Assembly: GCA_963708575.1 (NCBI GenBank)
Contig: CAVPTB010000003.1
Coordinates: 620,001-684,000 of the forward strand
Reading direction: 5' to 3'
Length of the DNA stretch: 64,000 nucleotides
Origin: DASVWZ01 sp963708575
Lineage (GTDB): Bacteria > Acidobacteriota > Terriglobia > Terriglobales > Acidobacteriaceae
Of the stretch, positions 49,027 to 57,774 are shown in pieces. Position 1 is the stretch's first letter, and each line of letters starts with the position of its first letter. Position numbers and translations under genes: made by a program. A model generated the notes under the pieces. It was given only the letters and a program-made list of their open reading frames with translations. It was not told the DNA's origin and made no database searches.

Positions 49027-50769
49027 ATGAAGTCCAAATCCGCTCCTCCGACAATCGCGTATTTTTCCATGGAGATCGCCCTTGATCCCAACCTGCCTAC
49101 CTACAGTGGAGGCTTGGGTATTCTCGCCGGCGACACGCTTCGTTCCGCTGCCGATTTGGCCGCGCCCCTGGTTGCCGTTTCCCTGGTTTACCGCAAAGGC
49201 TATTTCCGCCAGGTTCTTGATCAGGCTGGCAATCAATCCGAACAGCCGCAGCACTGGCAGCCCGAGAATGCTCTAAAGGAACTCCCCGAACGCGTCTCCG
49301 TAGAAATTGAAGGCCGCCAGGTCTGGATCAGGGGCTGGCAGTACACGGTTCAGGGAGTCACCGGCGCTACCATCCCGGTCTACCTCCTCGACACCGATCT
49401 GCCCGAAAACTCCGAACAGGATCGTCGAATCACCGATTCGCTCTACGGAGGCGATGACCGTTACCGCTTTTGTCAGGAAACCGTTCTCGGCTTTGGTGGA
49501 TTCAAACTCCTCCAAAAGTTGGGTCTCAGCACCATTCAGTCGTATCACATGAATGAAGGCCACTCCGCGCTGCTCGCTCTCAAGATCCTCGAGCGCCGCT
49601 TGGACCAGAGTTTTTCCGGACGTGTGAAGAAGCTCGACATCGATGGCATTCGCAAAATGTGTATCTTCACCACCCACACGCCGGTGCCCGCCGGGCATGA
49701 TCAGTTTCCGCGGTCCTTGGTCGAGCAGGTTTTGTCTCCCGACCAGATCACGTTGCTCGATCAGGGCGAAGCCTGGCACGGCGACTTCCTGAACATGACC
49801 TACCTCGCGTTGCGCTTCTCCGGATACGTCAACGGAGTCGCCATGCGCCACGGCGAAGTCTCGCGCGGCATGTTCCCCAACTATTCCATCAGCGCCATCA
49901 CCAACGGGGTCCACGCCGTTACCTGGACCTCGCAGCCATTCCGCGAACTCTTCGATCGCTACATCCCCGGCTGGCGTACCGACAACAATTACTTGCGCTA
50001 CGCCATCAGCATTCCTCTCGAAGAAATTCGCCAAACCCACGCGCTCGCCCGGCAAAACCTGTTTACCCTCATCCAGGAACGCACCGGAGTCGAATTCGAT
50101 CGCAAGGTTTTCACCATCGGCTTCGCCCGCCGCGCCAGCACCTACAAACGTGCGGACCTGCTGTTCAGCGACCTTGAACGTCTCAAGCGGATCGCCCGTG
50201 AAGTCGGGCCTATCCAGCTGGTATACGCCGGCAAAGCCCATCCGCGCGACGGCGGTGGAAAGGATCTCATTCGCAAAGTGTTCGAAGGCGAGGCAGCGCT
50301 CGCCGGCGTCATTCGCAGCGTCTACCTGGAAAATTACGACATGTATATCGGTGGACTCATCACTGGCGGCGTCGACGTATGGTTGAATACGCCCATGCGT
50401 CCCCAGGAAGCCTCCGGGACCAGCGGCATGAAAGCCGCGCTCAACGGAGTCCCCAGCCTCAGCGTGCTCGATGGCTGGTGGGCCGAAGGCCACATTGAGG
50501 GCGTCACCGGATGGTCGATCGGTAGCGATGAAGTTTCCGAAGACTCCGAAGCCGAGGCCTCCACTCTGTACGACAAACTCGAGCGCGAGATCCTCCCCAT
50601 GTTTTACGGACGCCGCAGCCGCTACAACGAGGTCATGCGTTCCGCCATCGCGTTGAACGGAGCCTTCTTCAATACCCAACGCATGCTCCAGCAATATCTG
50701 GCCAACGCCTACTCCACCCGCAACGCCGAGGCCGCCCTTCCCCCCCAACTCATAGCCACTCAACCATAG
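49027..50769 (+). CDS. glgP: Alpha-glucan phosphorylase (GT35, short form)
   Basis: 580 aa. Releases glucose-1-phosphate from glycogen-type glucans using pyridoxal phosphate. It starts IAYFSMEIALDPNLPTYSGG LGILAGD, typical of the short bacterial group (N-terminal domain reduced compared with the ~800-residue enzymes). YHMNEGHSALLALK, THTPVPAGHDQF, ITNGVHAVTWTS and IGFARRASTYKRADLLF follow; the PLP-lysine region is PQEASGTSGMKAALNGVPSL. It is followed by a palindrome-rich gap and the acyl-ligase fusion. The ATG at 49027 is preceded only by AT-rich sequence (TAATAAAATCGAAGTA). Confidence 0.93.
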   Translation: MKSKSAPPTIAYFSMEIALDPNLPTYSGGLGILAGDTLRSAADLAAPLVAVSLVYRKGYFRQVLDQAGNQSEQPQHWQPENALKELPERVSVEIEGRQVWIRGWQYTVQGVTGATIPVYLLDTDLPENSEQDRRITDSLYGGDDRYRFCQETVLGFGGFKLLQKLGLSTIQSYHMNEGHSALLALKILERRLDQSFSGRVKKLDIDGIRKMCIFTTHTPVPAGHDQFPRSLVEQVLSPDQITLLDQGEAWHGDFLNMTYLALRFSGYVNGVAMRHGEVSRGMFPNYSISAITNGVHAVTWTSQPFRELFDRYIPGWRTDNNYLRYAISIPLEEIRQTHALARQNLFTLIQERTGVEFDRKVFTIGFARRASTYKRADLLFSDLERLKRIAREVGPIQLVYAGKAHPRDGGGKDLIRKVFEGEAALAGVIRSVYLENYDMYIGGLITGGVDVWLNTPMRPQEASGTSGMKAALNGVPSLSVLDGWWAEGHIEGVTGWSIGSDEVSEDSEAEASTLYDKLEREILPMFYGRRSRYNEVMRSAIALNGAFFNTQRMLQQYLANAYSTRNAEAALPPQLIATQP

Positions 50770-50790
50770 CGATCGAGAGTCTTGTGGAGT

Positions 50791-50856
50791 GGGCACTCTC
50801 GCCCGCGGAACGCTAACCCAGCGAAAGACCATATAGCGACGGACGTCTCGTCCGTC
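50791..50856. repeat. Two short palindromes after glgP
   Basis: GGGC-actctc-GCCC (50791-50804) and GACGGAC-gtctc-GTCCGTC (50838-50856). The first nearly repeats the element inside the dusB 3' end (27681-27694). They fill most of the 140-base gap before the next gene and are not followed by T-runs. Confidence 0.65.
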
Positions 50857-50909
50857 AACTCGCCGCGTTCCAATCATCAATCCCTCCGAATGCGCTACTC
50901 TTTCCCTTG

Positions 50910-53423
50910 ATGGACGCCTCGCTCGCCCGCTATCCCGCAGATTTTTTCGCGCTTGGCTCAGACATCGCCTACGTCCAGCGCAGCGGATATCGCACCGTGC
51001 GTTACTCCTACCGCCGGGTGGCAGAGTTAGCCTTCCAGTTCGCCCGCCGTCTCGACGCCCGATCGCTCGCTAAAGGCGATCGCCTCATGCTGTGGGGTCC
51101 AAATTCCGCCGAATGGGTCGCCGCATTCTTCGGCTGCGCCTTGCGTGGCGTAATCGTCGTCCCCATGGACGATGCCGCCTCCCCGGACTTCGCCAACCGC
51201 GTCTATCGGCAAGTCGGAGCGAAGTTGTTGGTGTGCTCGCGCGATCATGCTGATCCCTCGATCCCCACTCTCTTGCTCGACGAATTCCCCGCCACAATCA
51301 GCCAGTACTCGCCCGCTTCCTATGCTCCAGTCGCCCTCACCAACGACGATCCTATCGAAATCGTTTTCACCTCCGGAACCACCGCCGATCCTAGGGGAGT
51401 GGTCATCACTCATGGCAACGTTCTCGCCAACCTCGCACCGCTCGAAACCGAAATCGCAAAGTACCTGAAATACGAACGGCTGGTTCATCCTGTCCGCTTT
51501 CTCAACCTTCTGCCTCTAAGCCATGTTTTCGGACAGTTCCTCGGCATGTTTCTTCCCAAGGTCATGGGAGGTACGGTCGTATTCGATAACACTCTCAAGC
51601 CTGCCGACATCATCGCCACCATTCGTCGCGAACGCGTCTCCGTTCTCGTCGCCGTTCCCCGCGTCCTGCAATCGCTCAAAGAAAAAATTGAGCGCGACAT
51701 CGAGACGGAAGGCTATCTTGAAAGCTTTCGCCAGCAATATAAATCCTCGGCCGCCAAACATTTTCTGCGTCGCTGGTGGATCTTCCGCCGCATTCACCGC
51801 CAGTTCGGCTGGAAGTTTTGGGCTTTCATCTCCGGAGGCGCTGCCCTCGATTCAGACACCGAAGAATTTTGGGGACGCCTCGGCTACGCCGCGATCCAGG
51901 GCTACGGACTCACCGAAACCACCTCCATCATTAGCGTGAATCACCCGTTCCGCCTCGGCAAAGGTTCGATCGGCAAAGTGCTGGCCGGTCGCGAAGTCAA
52001 ACTGGCCGGCGACGGCGAAATCCTGGTCCGTGGCGGAGGCGTCGCCTCCCGCTACTGGAGCGGCGTTCAACTTCAGCCTGTAGCCACCGAGGAAGGTTGG
52101 TATCGCACCGGAGACGTCGGCGAACTCGACGCGGCCGGGCATCTTTATTTCAAAGGGCGCAAGAAGGAAGTCATCGTCACTCCCGCGGGAATGAACATTT
52201 ATCCCGAAGATCTCGAAGCTGCCTTGCGCCGTCAGCCCGAAGTAAAGGACGCGGTTGTCGTTCCTCTCGCTCGTGGTGGCAACGCCGATCCTTGCGCAGT
52301 GCTGATCCTGCGTGACAACGTCGCTCCCGAACCCATCGTTAAGCGCGCCAACCAAACTCTCGCCGAATACCAGCGGATGAATGTCTGGTTTGTTTGGCCC
52401 GAGCAGGATTTCCCTCGCACCTCCACTCAGAAACCGCGCCGCGGCGAGATTCAACAGACGGTTCAATCCCGTCTCACGAACCCTTCCGCCGCGCCCGTCG
52501 CCCATGGCGGACTCGCCGACATGATCGCTCGCATCACCGGGCGTTCTCCGCAGAATCTTTCTCCGGAGGCGAGTCTCGAGTCCGACCTGAATCTCAGTTC
52601 GCTCGATCGCGTCGAGTTAATCAGCGCACTTGAGGATCGCTACCAACTCGATCTCGGCGCCAGCCGTTTCTCGTCCCTCAACACCGTCGCGGATCTCGAA
52701 CGCGCCATGAGTGGCAGCCTGCCTCCAACAATCGAATTCACCTATCCCCGCTGGGCGCAACGTTGGCCCTTCACCTGGATTCGCCTGGCGAGCAACTACC
52801 TATTACTCCGTCCGTCAGTATTTTTATTGGGGTGGCCCAAGGTGAAAGGCCGATCTCGCCTGCAAGACACTCGTGGCCCGGTCCTTGTCATCTGCAACCA
52901 CATTGCGGACGTCGACGTCGGTTTCATTACCGCTGCGCTTCCGCACCGCTTGGGCAATAGGTTGGCAACGGCGACCGGCGGCGAGGCTTTACAGATTCTG
53001 CATTCCCCTCCACCGGCTCGAGGATTCTTCGCGCGTCTCTACGATCGTGTTCGCTGGGCCCTTGGTGTTTCGCTGCTCAATCTCTTTCCGTTGCCACGCG
53101 AAGCCGGCTTCCGTCAGAGCTTCGCCTTCGCTGGAGAAACCGTCGATCGTGGCTATAGCATCCTGATTTTTCCCGAAGGCCGCCATACCGAAGACGGCAA
53201 ACTCCGCCCATTTCGCACCGGCATCGGCTTGCTCGCCAACAATCTCGGACTACCCATCGTTCCCCTGCGCATCGATGGCCTCTTCGAATTGAAGCAGGCT
53301 GGTAAAAAATTTGCCGGGCCTGGACATATCCGGATCACGATCGGTTCTCCCGTTCAGTTTCCAGCCGGCGCCGATCCCGAACAAATTGCCCGCAATTTAC
53401 ACCGAATCGTCGCAGACCTTTGA
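50910..53423 (+). CDS. Three-domain fusion: acyl-AMP ligase, acyl carrier protein, PlsC-type acyltransferase
   Basis: 837 aa. Residues ~1-540 are an adenylate-forming ligase: FTSGTTADPRGVVITHGNVL (A3), the core YGLTETTSI (A5), YRTGDVGELDAAGHLYFKGR (A7-A8), KKEVIVTPAGMNIYPEDLEA (A8) and the C-terminal Lys of TSTQKPRRGE. Residues ~545-620 look like an ACP with LNLSSLDRVELISALEDRYQ; the Ser of SSLD is the expected phosphopantetheine site. Residues ~630-837 are a PlsC-like acyltransferase with NHIADVDVGF (HxxxxD variant), FPEGRHTEDG and IPVVPLR-like VPLRIDG. So one chain can activate, hold and transfer a fatty acid. Aas-type fusions have the reverse order and lack the ACP. Confidence 0.88.
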   Translation: MDASLARYPADFFALGSDIAYVQRSGYRTVRYSYRRVAELAFQFARRLDARSLAKGDRLMLWGPNSAEWVAAFFGCALRGVIVVPMDDAASPDFANRVYRQVGAKLLVCSRDHADPSIPTLLLDEFPATISQYSPASYAPVALTNDDPIEIVFTSGTTADPRGVVITHGNVLANLAPLETEIAKYLKYERLVHPVRFLNLLPLSHVFGQFLGMFLPKVMGGTVVFDNTLKPADIIATIRRERVSVLVAVPRVLQSLKEKIERDIETEGYLESFRQQYKSSAAKHFLRRWWIFRRIHRQFGWKFWAFISGGAALDSDTEEFWGRLGYAAIQGYGLTETTSIISVNHPFRLGKGSIGKVLAGREVKLAGDGEILVRGGGVASRYWSGVQLQPVATEEGWYRTGDVGELDAAGHLYFKGRKKEVIVTPAGMNIYPEDLEAALRRQPEVKDAVVVPLARGGNADPCAVLILRDNVAPEPIVKRANQTLAEYQRMNVWFVWPEQDFPRTSTQKPRRGEIQQTVQSRLTNPSAAPVAHGGLADMIARITGRSPQNLSPEASLESDLNLSSLDRVELISALEDRYQLDLGASRFSSLNTVADLERAMSGSLPPTIEFTYPRWAQRWPFTWIRLASNYLLLRPSVFLLGWPKVKGRSRLQDTRGPVLVICNHIADVDVGFITAALPHRLGNRLATATGGEALQILHSPPPARGFFARLYDRVRWALGVSLLNLFPLPREAGFRQSFAFAGETVDRGYSILIFPEGRHTEDGKLRPFRTGIGLLANNLGLPIVPLRIDGLFELKQAGKKFAGPGHIRITIGSPVQFPAGADPEQIARNLHRIVADL

Positions 53424-53467
53424 ACACCCGCCGTATACAATGTCTGAGCCGATCCCAGTGAGTTTGA

Positions 53468-54991
53468 TTGAGGGAGAGCTTGAGCAAACCCAGGCCGCCG
53501 AAGAATCGCGCCTCCGACCGCGCCCCATCTCCGTCCGTCCGCGTTTCGCGACGGGCAAAAATCATTTGCACCATCGGACCATCCTGCAACACCGAACCAC
53601 TGCTCAGGGAATTGATGCGTCTCGGCATGGACGTGGCCCGTCTCAACTTCTCCCACGGCACTCATGAGGAACACGCACAAAACATCCAGCGCTTGCGCCG
53701 CGCCGCTGAACGCGAAAAACGCACCATATGCATCCTGCAGGATCTGCAAGGACCCAAGATTCGCACCGGACTTTTGAAAGCCCACGCGCCCGTCATCTTG
53801 AAATCCGGAGCCAAGCTCACCATTACCCCTCGCAACATCGACGGCGACGCCTCCCTCATCTCGACAACTTTTCCCGATCTTGCCCGCGAACTGCGCCCGG
53901 GCACGCCTATCCTCCTTTCCGACGGCCTTATTGAGTTGCGCGTTCTGCGCGTCCGCGGCAGGGACGTCGAATGTGAAGTAATCAACGGCGGAATTCTCGG
54001 AGAACACAAGGGCATCAACTTGCCCGGTGTCGCCTTATCCATTCCGGCGCTGACCGAAAAAGATCGTGAGGATCTGAAATTCGGCCTGCGCCATGGCGTC
54101 GACGCCGTAGCCATGTCCTTCGTTCGTTCCGCGAATGACGTTCTCCTGGCCAAACAACTGATTGCGAAAGCCGGCAGCGATGTGCCGGTCATCGCTAAAC
54201 TCGAAAAGCCGCAGGCCCTCGATCACCTCGAAGAAATATTTGCCGTCGCCGACGGCGTCATGGTGGCGCGTGGCGATCTCGGTGTGGAAGTGCCTCCCGA
54301 GAGAGTCCCGGTGATTCAGAAGCACATCATTCGTCGCGCCCGGGAATGGCGCAAGCCCGTCATCACCGCGACCCAGATGCTGGAATCCATGATTGAGAAT
54401 CCCCGTCCCACTCGCGCCGAGGCCAGCGATGTTGCCAACGCCGTTTTCGACGGAACCGACGCCGTCATGCTTTCCGCTGAGACTGCCAGCGGGCGCTACC
54501 CGCGTGAAGCCGTTACCATGATGGCAAAAATCGCCATCGAAGCCGAGCGCAACCTGGAAGATTTCTCCAGCCTGCGCCGCCGGCGCGACCGCCACTCCCT
54601 CACCATTCCGGAAACCATCTGCGAAGCCATATCCCATGCTGCCGAAGATCTGCACATGGGAGCCATCGCTGTCTTCACCGAGAGTGGCAACACCGCGCGC
54701 ATGATCTCCAAGTACCGTCCCAAGGCCAACGTCTACGCCTTCAGCCATCTCGCATCCGTTTGTAATCGCATGAATCTGTATTGGGGTGTGCAGCCCTTGC
54801 AGCGCGAGCAGGCCCGCAGTGCCGAACACATGCTGGCTGCCGCCGAGCAGGAACTGCTGCGCCAGGGATGCATTCAGGCTGGCGATGTCCTCGGCGTGGT
54901 CGCCGGAACCCAGATGGCTTCAGGTTCCACCAATTTCTTCCGGCTGCACACCGTGACCCCGGAAGAGGTTCGTCGCACCCGCCAGACTTGA
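53468..54991 (+). CDS. pyk: Pyruvate kinase
   Basis: 507 aa. Makes ATP and pyruvate from phosphoenolpyruvate and ADP. Motifs: RRAKIICTIGPSCNTEPLLR, MDVARLNFSHGTHEEH, LQDLQGPKIRTG, AMSFVRSANDV, VIAKLEKPQALDHLEEIFAV, VARGDLGVEVPPERVPVIQK, TATQMLESMIENPRPTRAEA and the C-terminal AIAVFTESGNTARMISKYRP. The start is uncertain: TTG codons at 53468 and 53480 precede the core, and a conspicuous protein-like frame beginning ATGTCTGAG at 53440 runs into the same region in another frame, so a frameshift near the start is possible. The acyl-ligase fusion ends 44 bases upstream. Confidence 0.93.
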   Translation: MRESLSKPRPPKNRASDRAPSPSVRVSRRAKIICTIGPSCNTEPLLRELMRLGMDVARLNFSHGTHEEHAQNIQRLRRAAEREKRTICILQDLQGPKIRTGLLKAHAPVILKSGAKLTITPRNIDGDASLISTTFPDLARELRPGTPILLSDGLIELRVLRVRGRDVECEVINGGILGEHKGINLPGVALSIPALTEKDREDLKFGLRHGVDAVAMSFVRSANDVLLAKQLIAKAGSDVPVIAKLEKPQALDHLEEIFAVADGVMVARGDLGVEVPPERVPVIQKHIIRRAREWRKPVITATQMLESMIENPRPTRAEASDVANAVFDGTDAVMLSAETASGRYPREAVTMMAKIAIEAERNLEDFSSLRRRRDRHSLTIPETICEAISHAAEDLHMGAIAVFTESGNTARMISKYRPKANVYAFSHLASVCNRMNLYWGVQPLQREQARSAEHMLAAAEQELLRQGCIQAGDVLGVVAGTQMASGSTNFFRLHTVTPEEVRRTRQT

Positions 54992-55016
54992 CTTCCCGGA
55001 GACAATAGATTTCGGT

Positions 55017-55319
55017 ATGTCCAAGGAAATTCTCTCGATCGCTATCTACGAGGCCCTGCCCGGTATGGAGCAGGAATCCATCGCCACCATGCGCGCCCTG
55101 AGTGATGCCCTCGCCAAGGGCGGATTCAGCCGCGACGTTCTCTTCCGCGATGCCGGCCCCGGCCGGGAATACGTTTTGCTCCGTCACTGGAAGTCGGAAG
55201 AGGCGCGCCGCGCCGCACAAGAAGATCCCGAAAGCCTGCGCTGCTGGGCCAAACTGGCGCAGGAGATTCGTACCGTGCGCATCTACGAAACTCTCGATCC
55301 AATCATCGAAAAGCCATGA
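55017..55319 (+). CDS. ABM/dimeric alpha-beta-barrel-like protein
   Basis: 100 aa: MSKEILSIAIYEALPGMEQE, then FRDAGPGREYVLLRHWKSEE and AKLAQEIRTVRIYETLDPII. The beta-alpha-beta pattern with the closing strand resembles antibiotic-biosynthesis-monooxygenase-like (ABM) small dimers. No catalytic residues can be pinned down. It lies 25 bases after pyk and its stop overlaps the next start (ATGATG), so a small operon pyk-ABM-hydrolase is likely. Confidence 0.75.
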   Translation: MSKEILSIAIYEALPGMEQESIATMRALSDALAKGGFSRDVLFRDAGPGREYVLLRHWKSEEARRAAQEDPESLRCWAKLAQEIRTVRIYETLDPIIEKP

Positions 55320-56005
55320 TGGATCCAGCCTCCCAACCACTCGGAGCAGAAGCATTTGCCGACGCTCGTGTCGACCCGCCGGTCCGCGGATTCCTCCATC
55401 GTCCCTCGGCGCCATCGGGCGTGGGCCTGGTCATCGCTCACGGCGCTGGAGGAAATTGCCGGGGTCCACTGTTGGTGGCGCTCGCTGAAACTTTTTCGTC
55501 TGCTGGATTCTTCGTCCTTCGCTGTGACTTGCCCTTTCGCCAGAACCGATCTTTCGGCCCTCCCCGCCCGCCCGAGGCTGCTCGTGATCGCGAAGGCCTG
55601 AAGAATGCCGTCCATGCGCTGCGCCAGATCGCCAAGGAAAAGGTGTTTCTCGGAGGCCATTCTTACGGCGGCCGTCAGGCCTCCATGCTTGTGGCCGAGA
55701 ATCCCAATCTCGTCAGCGGTCTGTTGCTCACCTCGTATCCGCTTCATCCGCCCGGCAAGCCCGAGCGCCTTCGCACCGAGCACCTGCCGCAAATCCGCGT
55801 TCCCGCGCTATTCGTCGAAGGGACGAACGATCCCTTTGGCACCATCGAGGAAATCACTCGGGCGATCAAACTTATCCCGGCGAAAACTTCGTTGCTGCCG
55901 GTAGAAGGCGCCGGACATGAGTTGGGATTCAAGGCAAAATCCCGCCGCGACGATTTACCCGCCGCTGTACTGGATGAATTCCAAAAGTTGATGAATCAGG
56001 CTTAG
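55316..56005 (+). CDS. Alpha/beta hydrolase (dienelactone-hydrolase/KANL3-Tex30-like)
   Basis: 229 aa, cytosolic. GLVIAHGAGGNCRGPLLVAL (oxyanion HGxGG), the nucleophile in FLGGHSYGGRQASMLVAENP (GHSYGG), Asp in EGTNDPFGTIEEI and His in VEGAGHELGF give an intact triad. The GHSYGGRQ form is typical of the KANL3/Tex30-like group, whose bacterial substrates are unknown. Start overlaps the preceding gene's stop by four bases. Confidence 0.9.
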   Translation: MMDPASQPLGAEAFADARVDPPVRGFLHRPSAPSGVGLVIAHGAGGNCRGPLLVALAETFSSAGFFVLRCDLPFRQNRSFGPPRPPEAARDREGLKNAVHALRQIAKEKVFLGGHSYGGRQASMLVAENPNLVSGLLLTSYPLHPPGKPERLRTEHLPQIRVPALFVEGTNDPFGTIEEITRAIKLIPAKTSLLPVEGAGHELGFKAKSRRDDLPAAVLDEFQKLMNQA

Positions 56006-56051
56006 CGGGAATTTAGCAAACAGGAAGGGAAGCGCGCGGAACGCGCAAAGA

Positions 56052-56888
56052 TCAGTTCACCCAGCCCGATTTCGATCCGCCATTTTTCTTATCGTCGTCC
56101 GGTGGAACATAGTTCCCGTGCTCGTCGAAGGTGACTTTCCGGTTGTGCTTGCTCATGTAGACTTCAAACTTCTTAGCCGCCCGCCGGCGCTTCCAGCGAT
56201 AGTACGAATTGCGTACGTTAAAGTAGCGCTCCGAGGCGGCGAAACCCAGCCCACGCTTCGGCAGGAATTTTATATAGACGAAGCCAAACAGCAATCCGCC
56301 CAGGTGCGCAAAGTTCGCCACCCCGCCTTGCGAAGGCTGAAACGTGGCAATCACCACCAGCAACACCATGATGAGCACCATGTATTTGGCCTTCATCATG
56401 AAGGGCAGCGGGAACATGAAAATCTCGCGGTCCCCATACAGCATGCCAAACGCCACCAGGATCCCGTACACCCCGCCCGACGCACCAATCGTCGGAGTTC
56501 CCGGATGCACTCCCGGAATTGGCGAATACGCCACCGCGATCGTCACCAGCGCCGCGCCCACTACGCAGAACAGGTAGTACTCCAGGAACTTCTTTGATCC
56601 CCAGTCCATTTCCTCCTGCGCGCCGAACATCCACAGCATGAGCATGTTGATCAAAACATGGCCAACGCTGGCGTGCAGAAGCGAGTAGGTGACCAATTGC
56701 CAGACCGCCCCGTGCATGACCCACGCCGGAATCAGCGCGCCATAAAGGATCAGATATGAGCCGAGGCTCGGAGCAACGGCTCCCAGGATGACCTGCAGGA
56801 AATACAGCGCCACACACGCGATCACGATCCGCTTCACCCAGTAGGTGAATGGAGGAAAGCTCAGCGAAAGCGTGCGTCCACGATACAT
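56052..56888 (-). CDS. Rhomboid-family intramembrane serine protease
   Basis: 278 aa with six membrane spans. The catalytic Ser is in TPTIGASGGVYGILVAFGML (GASGG) and the His in GVANFAHLGGLLFGFVYIKF. Between TM1 and TM2 the loop has LHASVGHVLINMLMLWMFGA (HxxxN). A cytosolic tail of ~75 residues (YFNVRNSYYRWKRRRAAKKF ... VPPDDDKKNGGSKSGWVN) carries a basic patch. I took the ATG at 56888 (MYRGRTLSLSFPPFTYWVKR) rather than the longer upstream frame. Confidence 0.93.
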   Translation of the reverse strand: MYRGRTLSLSFPPFTYWVKRIVIACVALYFLQVILGAVAPSLGSYLILYGALIPAWVMHGAVWQLVTYSLLHASVGHVLINMLMLWMFGAQEEMDWGSKKFLEYYLFCVVGAALVTIAVAYSPIPGVHPGTPTIGASGGVYGILVAFGMLYGDREIFMFPLPFMMKAKYMVLIMVLLVVIATFQPSQGGVANFAHLGGLLFGFVYIKFLPKRGLGFAASERYFNVRNSYYRWKRRRAAKKFEVYMSKHNRKVTFDEHGNYVPPDDDKKNGGSKSGWVN

Positions 56889-57112
56889 TCGCAACCCGCA
56901 ACGGCCAGTGCTCGCCAATCCTGTAGCGAACCAGCACAGGCCACCAAGCCACATCTTAGCAGGTAAAATTCTTCCAGTTTGCAGGAATCCCAAACCTGCT
57001 GGACGCATCTACAGGGCTTCAGTAGCGTTTCGGGAATCACGCCACTTGACCGCAAGCACAAAGAGAATCTAAAAATAAAAGCGGGGTGTGTTCCTAGGTA
57101 CCGGAGGCAATC

Positions 57113-57313
57113 ATGGTTTATTGTCCAGAGTGCGAGAGCGATCTCGATATTGAAGAAGATGACATCGACGAGGGCGAGATCATTTCCTGTCCCGAATGTG
57201 GCACGGATTTCGAAGTGGTCACCACCAGCCCGCTCGAATTAAAGCCCGTCGAAGAAGAGTACGAGGAAGAAGAGGAAGAAGAAGAGGAAGCCGAAGACGG
57301 TGACTTCTCCTAG
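57113..57313 (+). CDS. LysW-like zinc-ribbon protein
   Basis: 66 aa: MVYCPECESDLDIEEDDIDE, then GEIISCPECGTDFEVVTTSP LELKP, and an extremely acidic end (EEEYEEEEEEEEEAEDGDFS). The zinc ribbon and 'GEIISCPECGTDFEVV' match LysW, the carrier protein that holds alpha-aminoadipate or glutamate during lysine/arginine synthesis through its last residue, Glu in EDWGE. Here the end is EDGDFS, so that carrier chemistry cannot occur as in LysW, and no LysX/Y/Z-like genes are nearby. It overlaps the next gene by 14 bases. A good GGAGG precedes the ATG. Confidence 0.8.
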   Translation: MVYCPECESDLDIEEDDIDEGEIISCPECGTDFEVVTTSPLELKPVEEEYEEEEEEEEEAEDGDFS

Positions 57314-57743
57314 CCCCGGGCCCATTTTCGCCTTGTCGCGTTTCTTTCCCTTCCGCTTCGCCCCTCCCGCCGTTCTGTTCGGAATGTTGTTTCTTATCGC
57401 GCTCTGTTCCGGGCCCGCGCGTGCAGCGGACTCCCATCCCGGAAATCACGAAAAGCCCTACGCCCTGATCTTCGGTACCGTCTGGGGTCCCGACAATCGT
57501 CCCGTGTACGGAATTAAAATCAGAATTCGCCGTGCCAGCGAAAAGAAGTATCGCTGGGAACTGTTTTCCGACCACGCCGGGGAGTTCGCCCAACGAGTGC
57601 CTGCCGGCAAACAAGACTATGTCGTCTCCGCCGACCTTAAAGGCGTAAAGTCGACCGACGGTAAGCCATTGCAAGCGGAAGATGTTACGCTCCATGTCGA
57701 CAATGATGAGCGGGCGGATATCAGTGTGCATCTAAAACAGTAG
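57300..57743 (+). CDS. Secreted carboxypeptidase-regulatory-like protein (small)
   Basis: 147 aa. A hydrophobic signal segment (AVLFGMLFLIALCSGPARA) leads to an Ig-like fold: ALIFGTVWGPDNRPVYGIKI, FSDHAGEFAQRVPAGKQDYV and VTLHVDNDERADISVHLKQ. This is the CarboxypepD_reg-like pattern. The start is a GTG at 57300, inside the LysW-like gene; an ATG at 57384 would still leave part of the signal peptide. Probably co-transcribed with the next gene, which has the same fold. Confidence 0.75.
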   Translation: MTSPSPGPIFALSRFFPFRFAPPAVLFGMLFLIALCSGPARAADSHPGNHEKPYALIFGTVWGPDNRPVYGIKIRIRRASEKKYRWELFSDHAGEFAQRVPAGKQDYVVSADLKGVKSTDGKPLQAEDVTLHVDNDERADISVHLKQ

Positions 57744-57774
57744 AGTTGCTGGATCGAGGCAACCAGAGAAAATT

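Noticed and set aside
49273..50880. 535-codon open frame on the minus strand opposite glgP
   Set aside because: It mirrors the codon phase of a certain gene in GC-rich DNA, has no recognisable domain and no ribosome-binding site.
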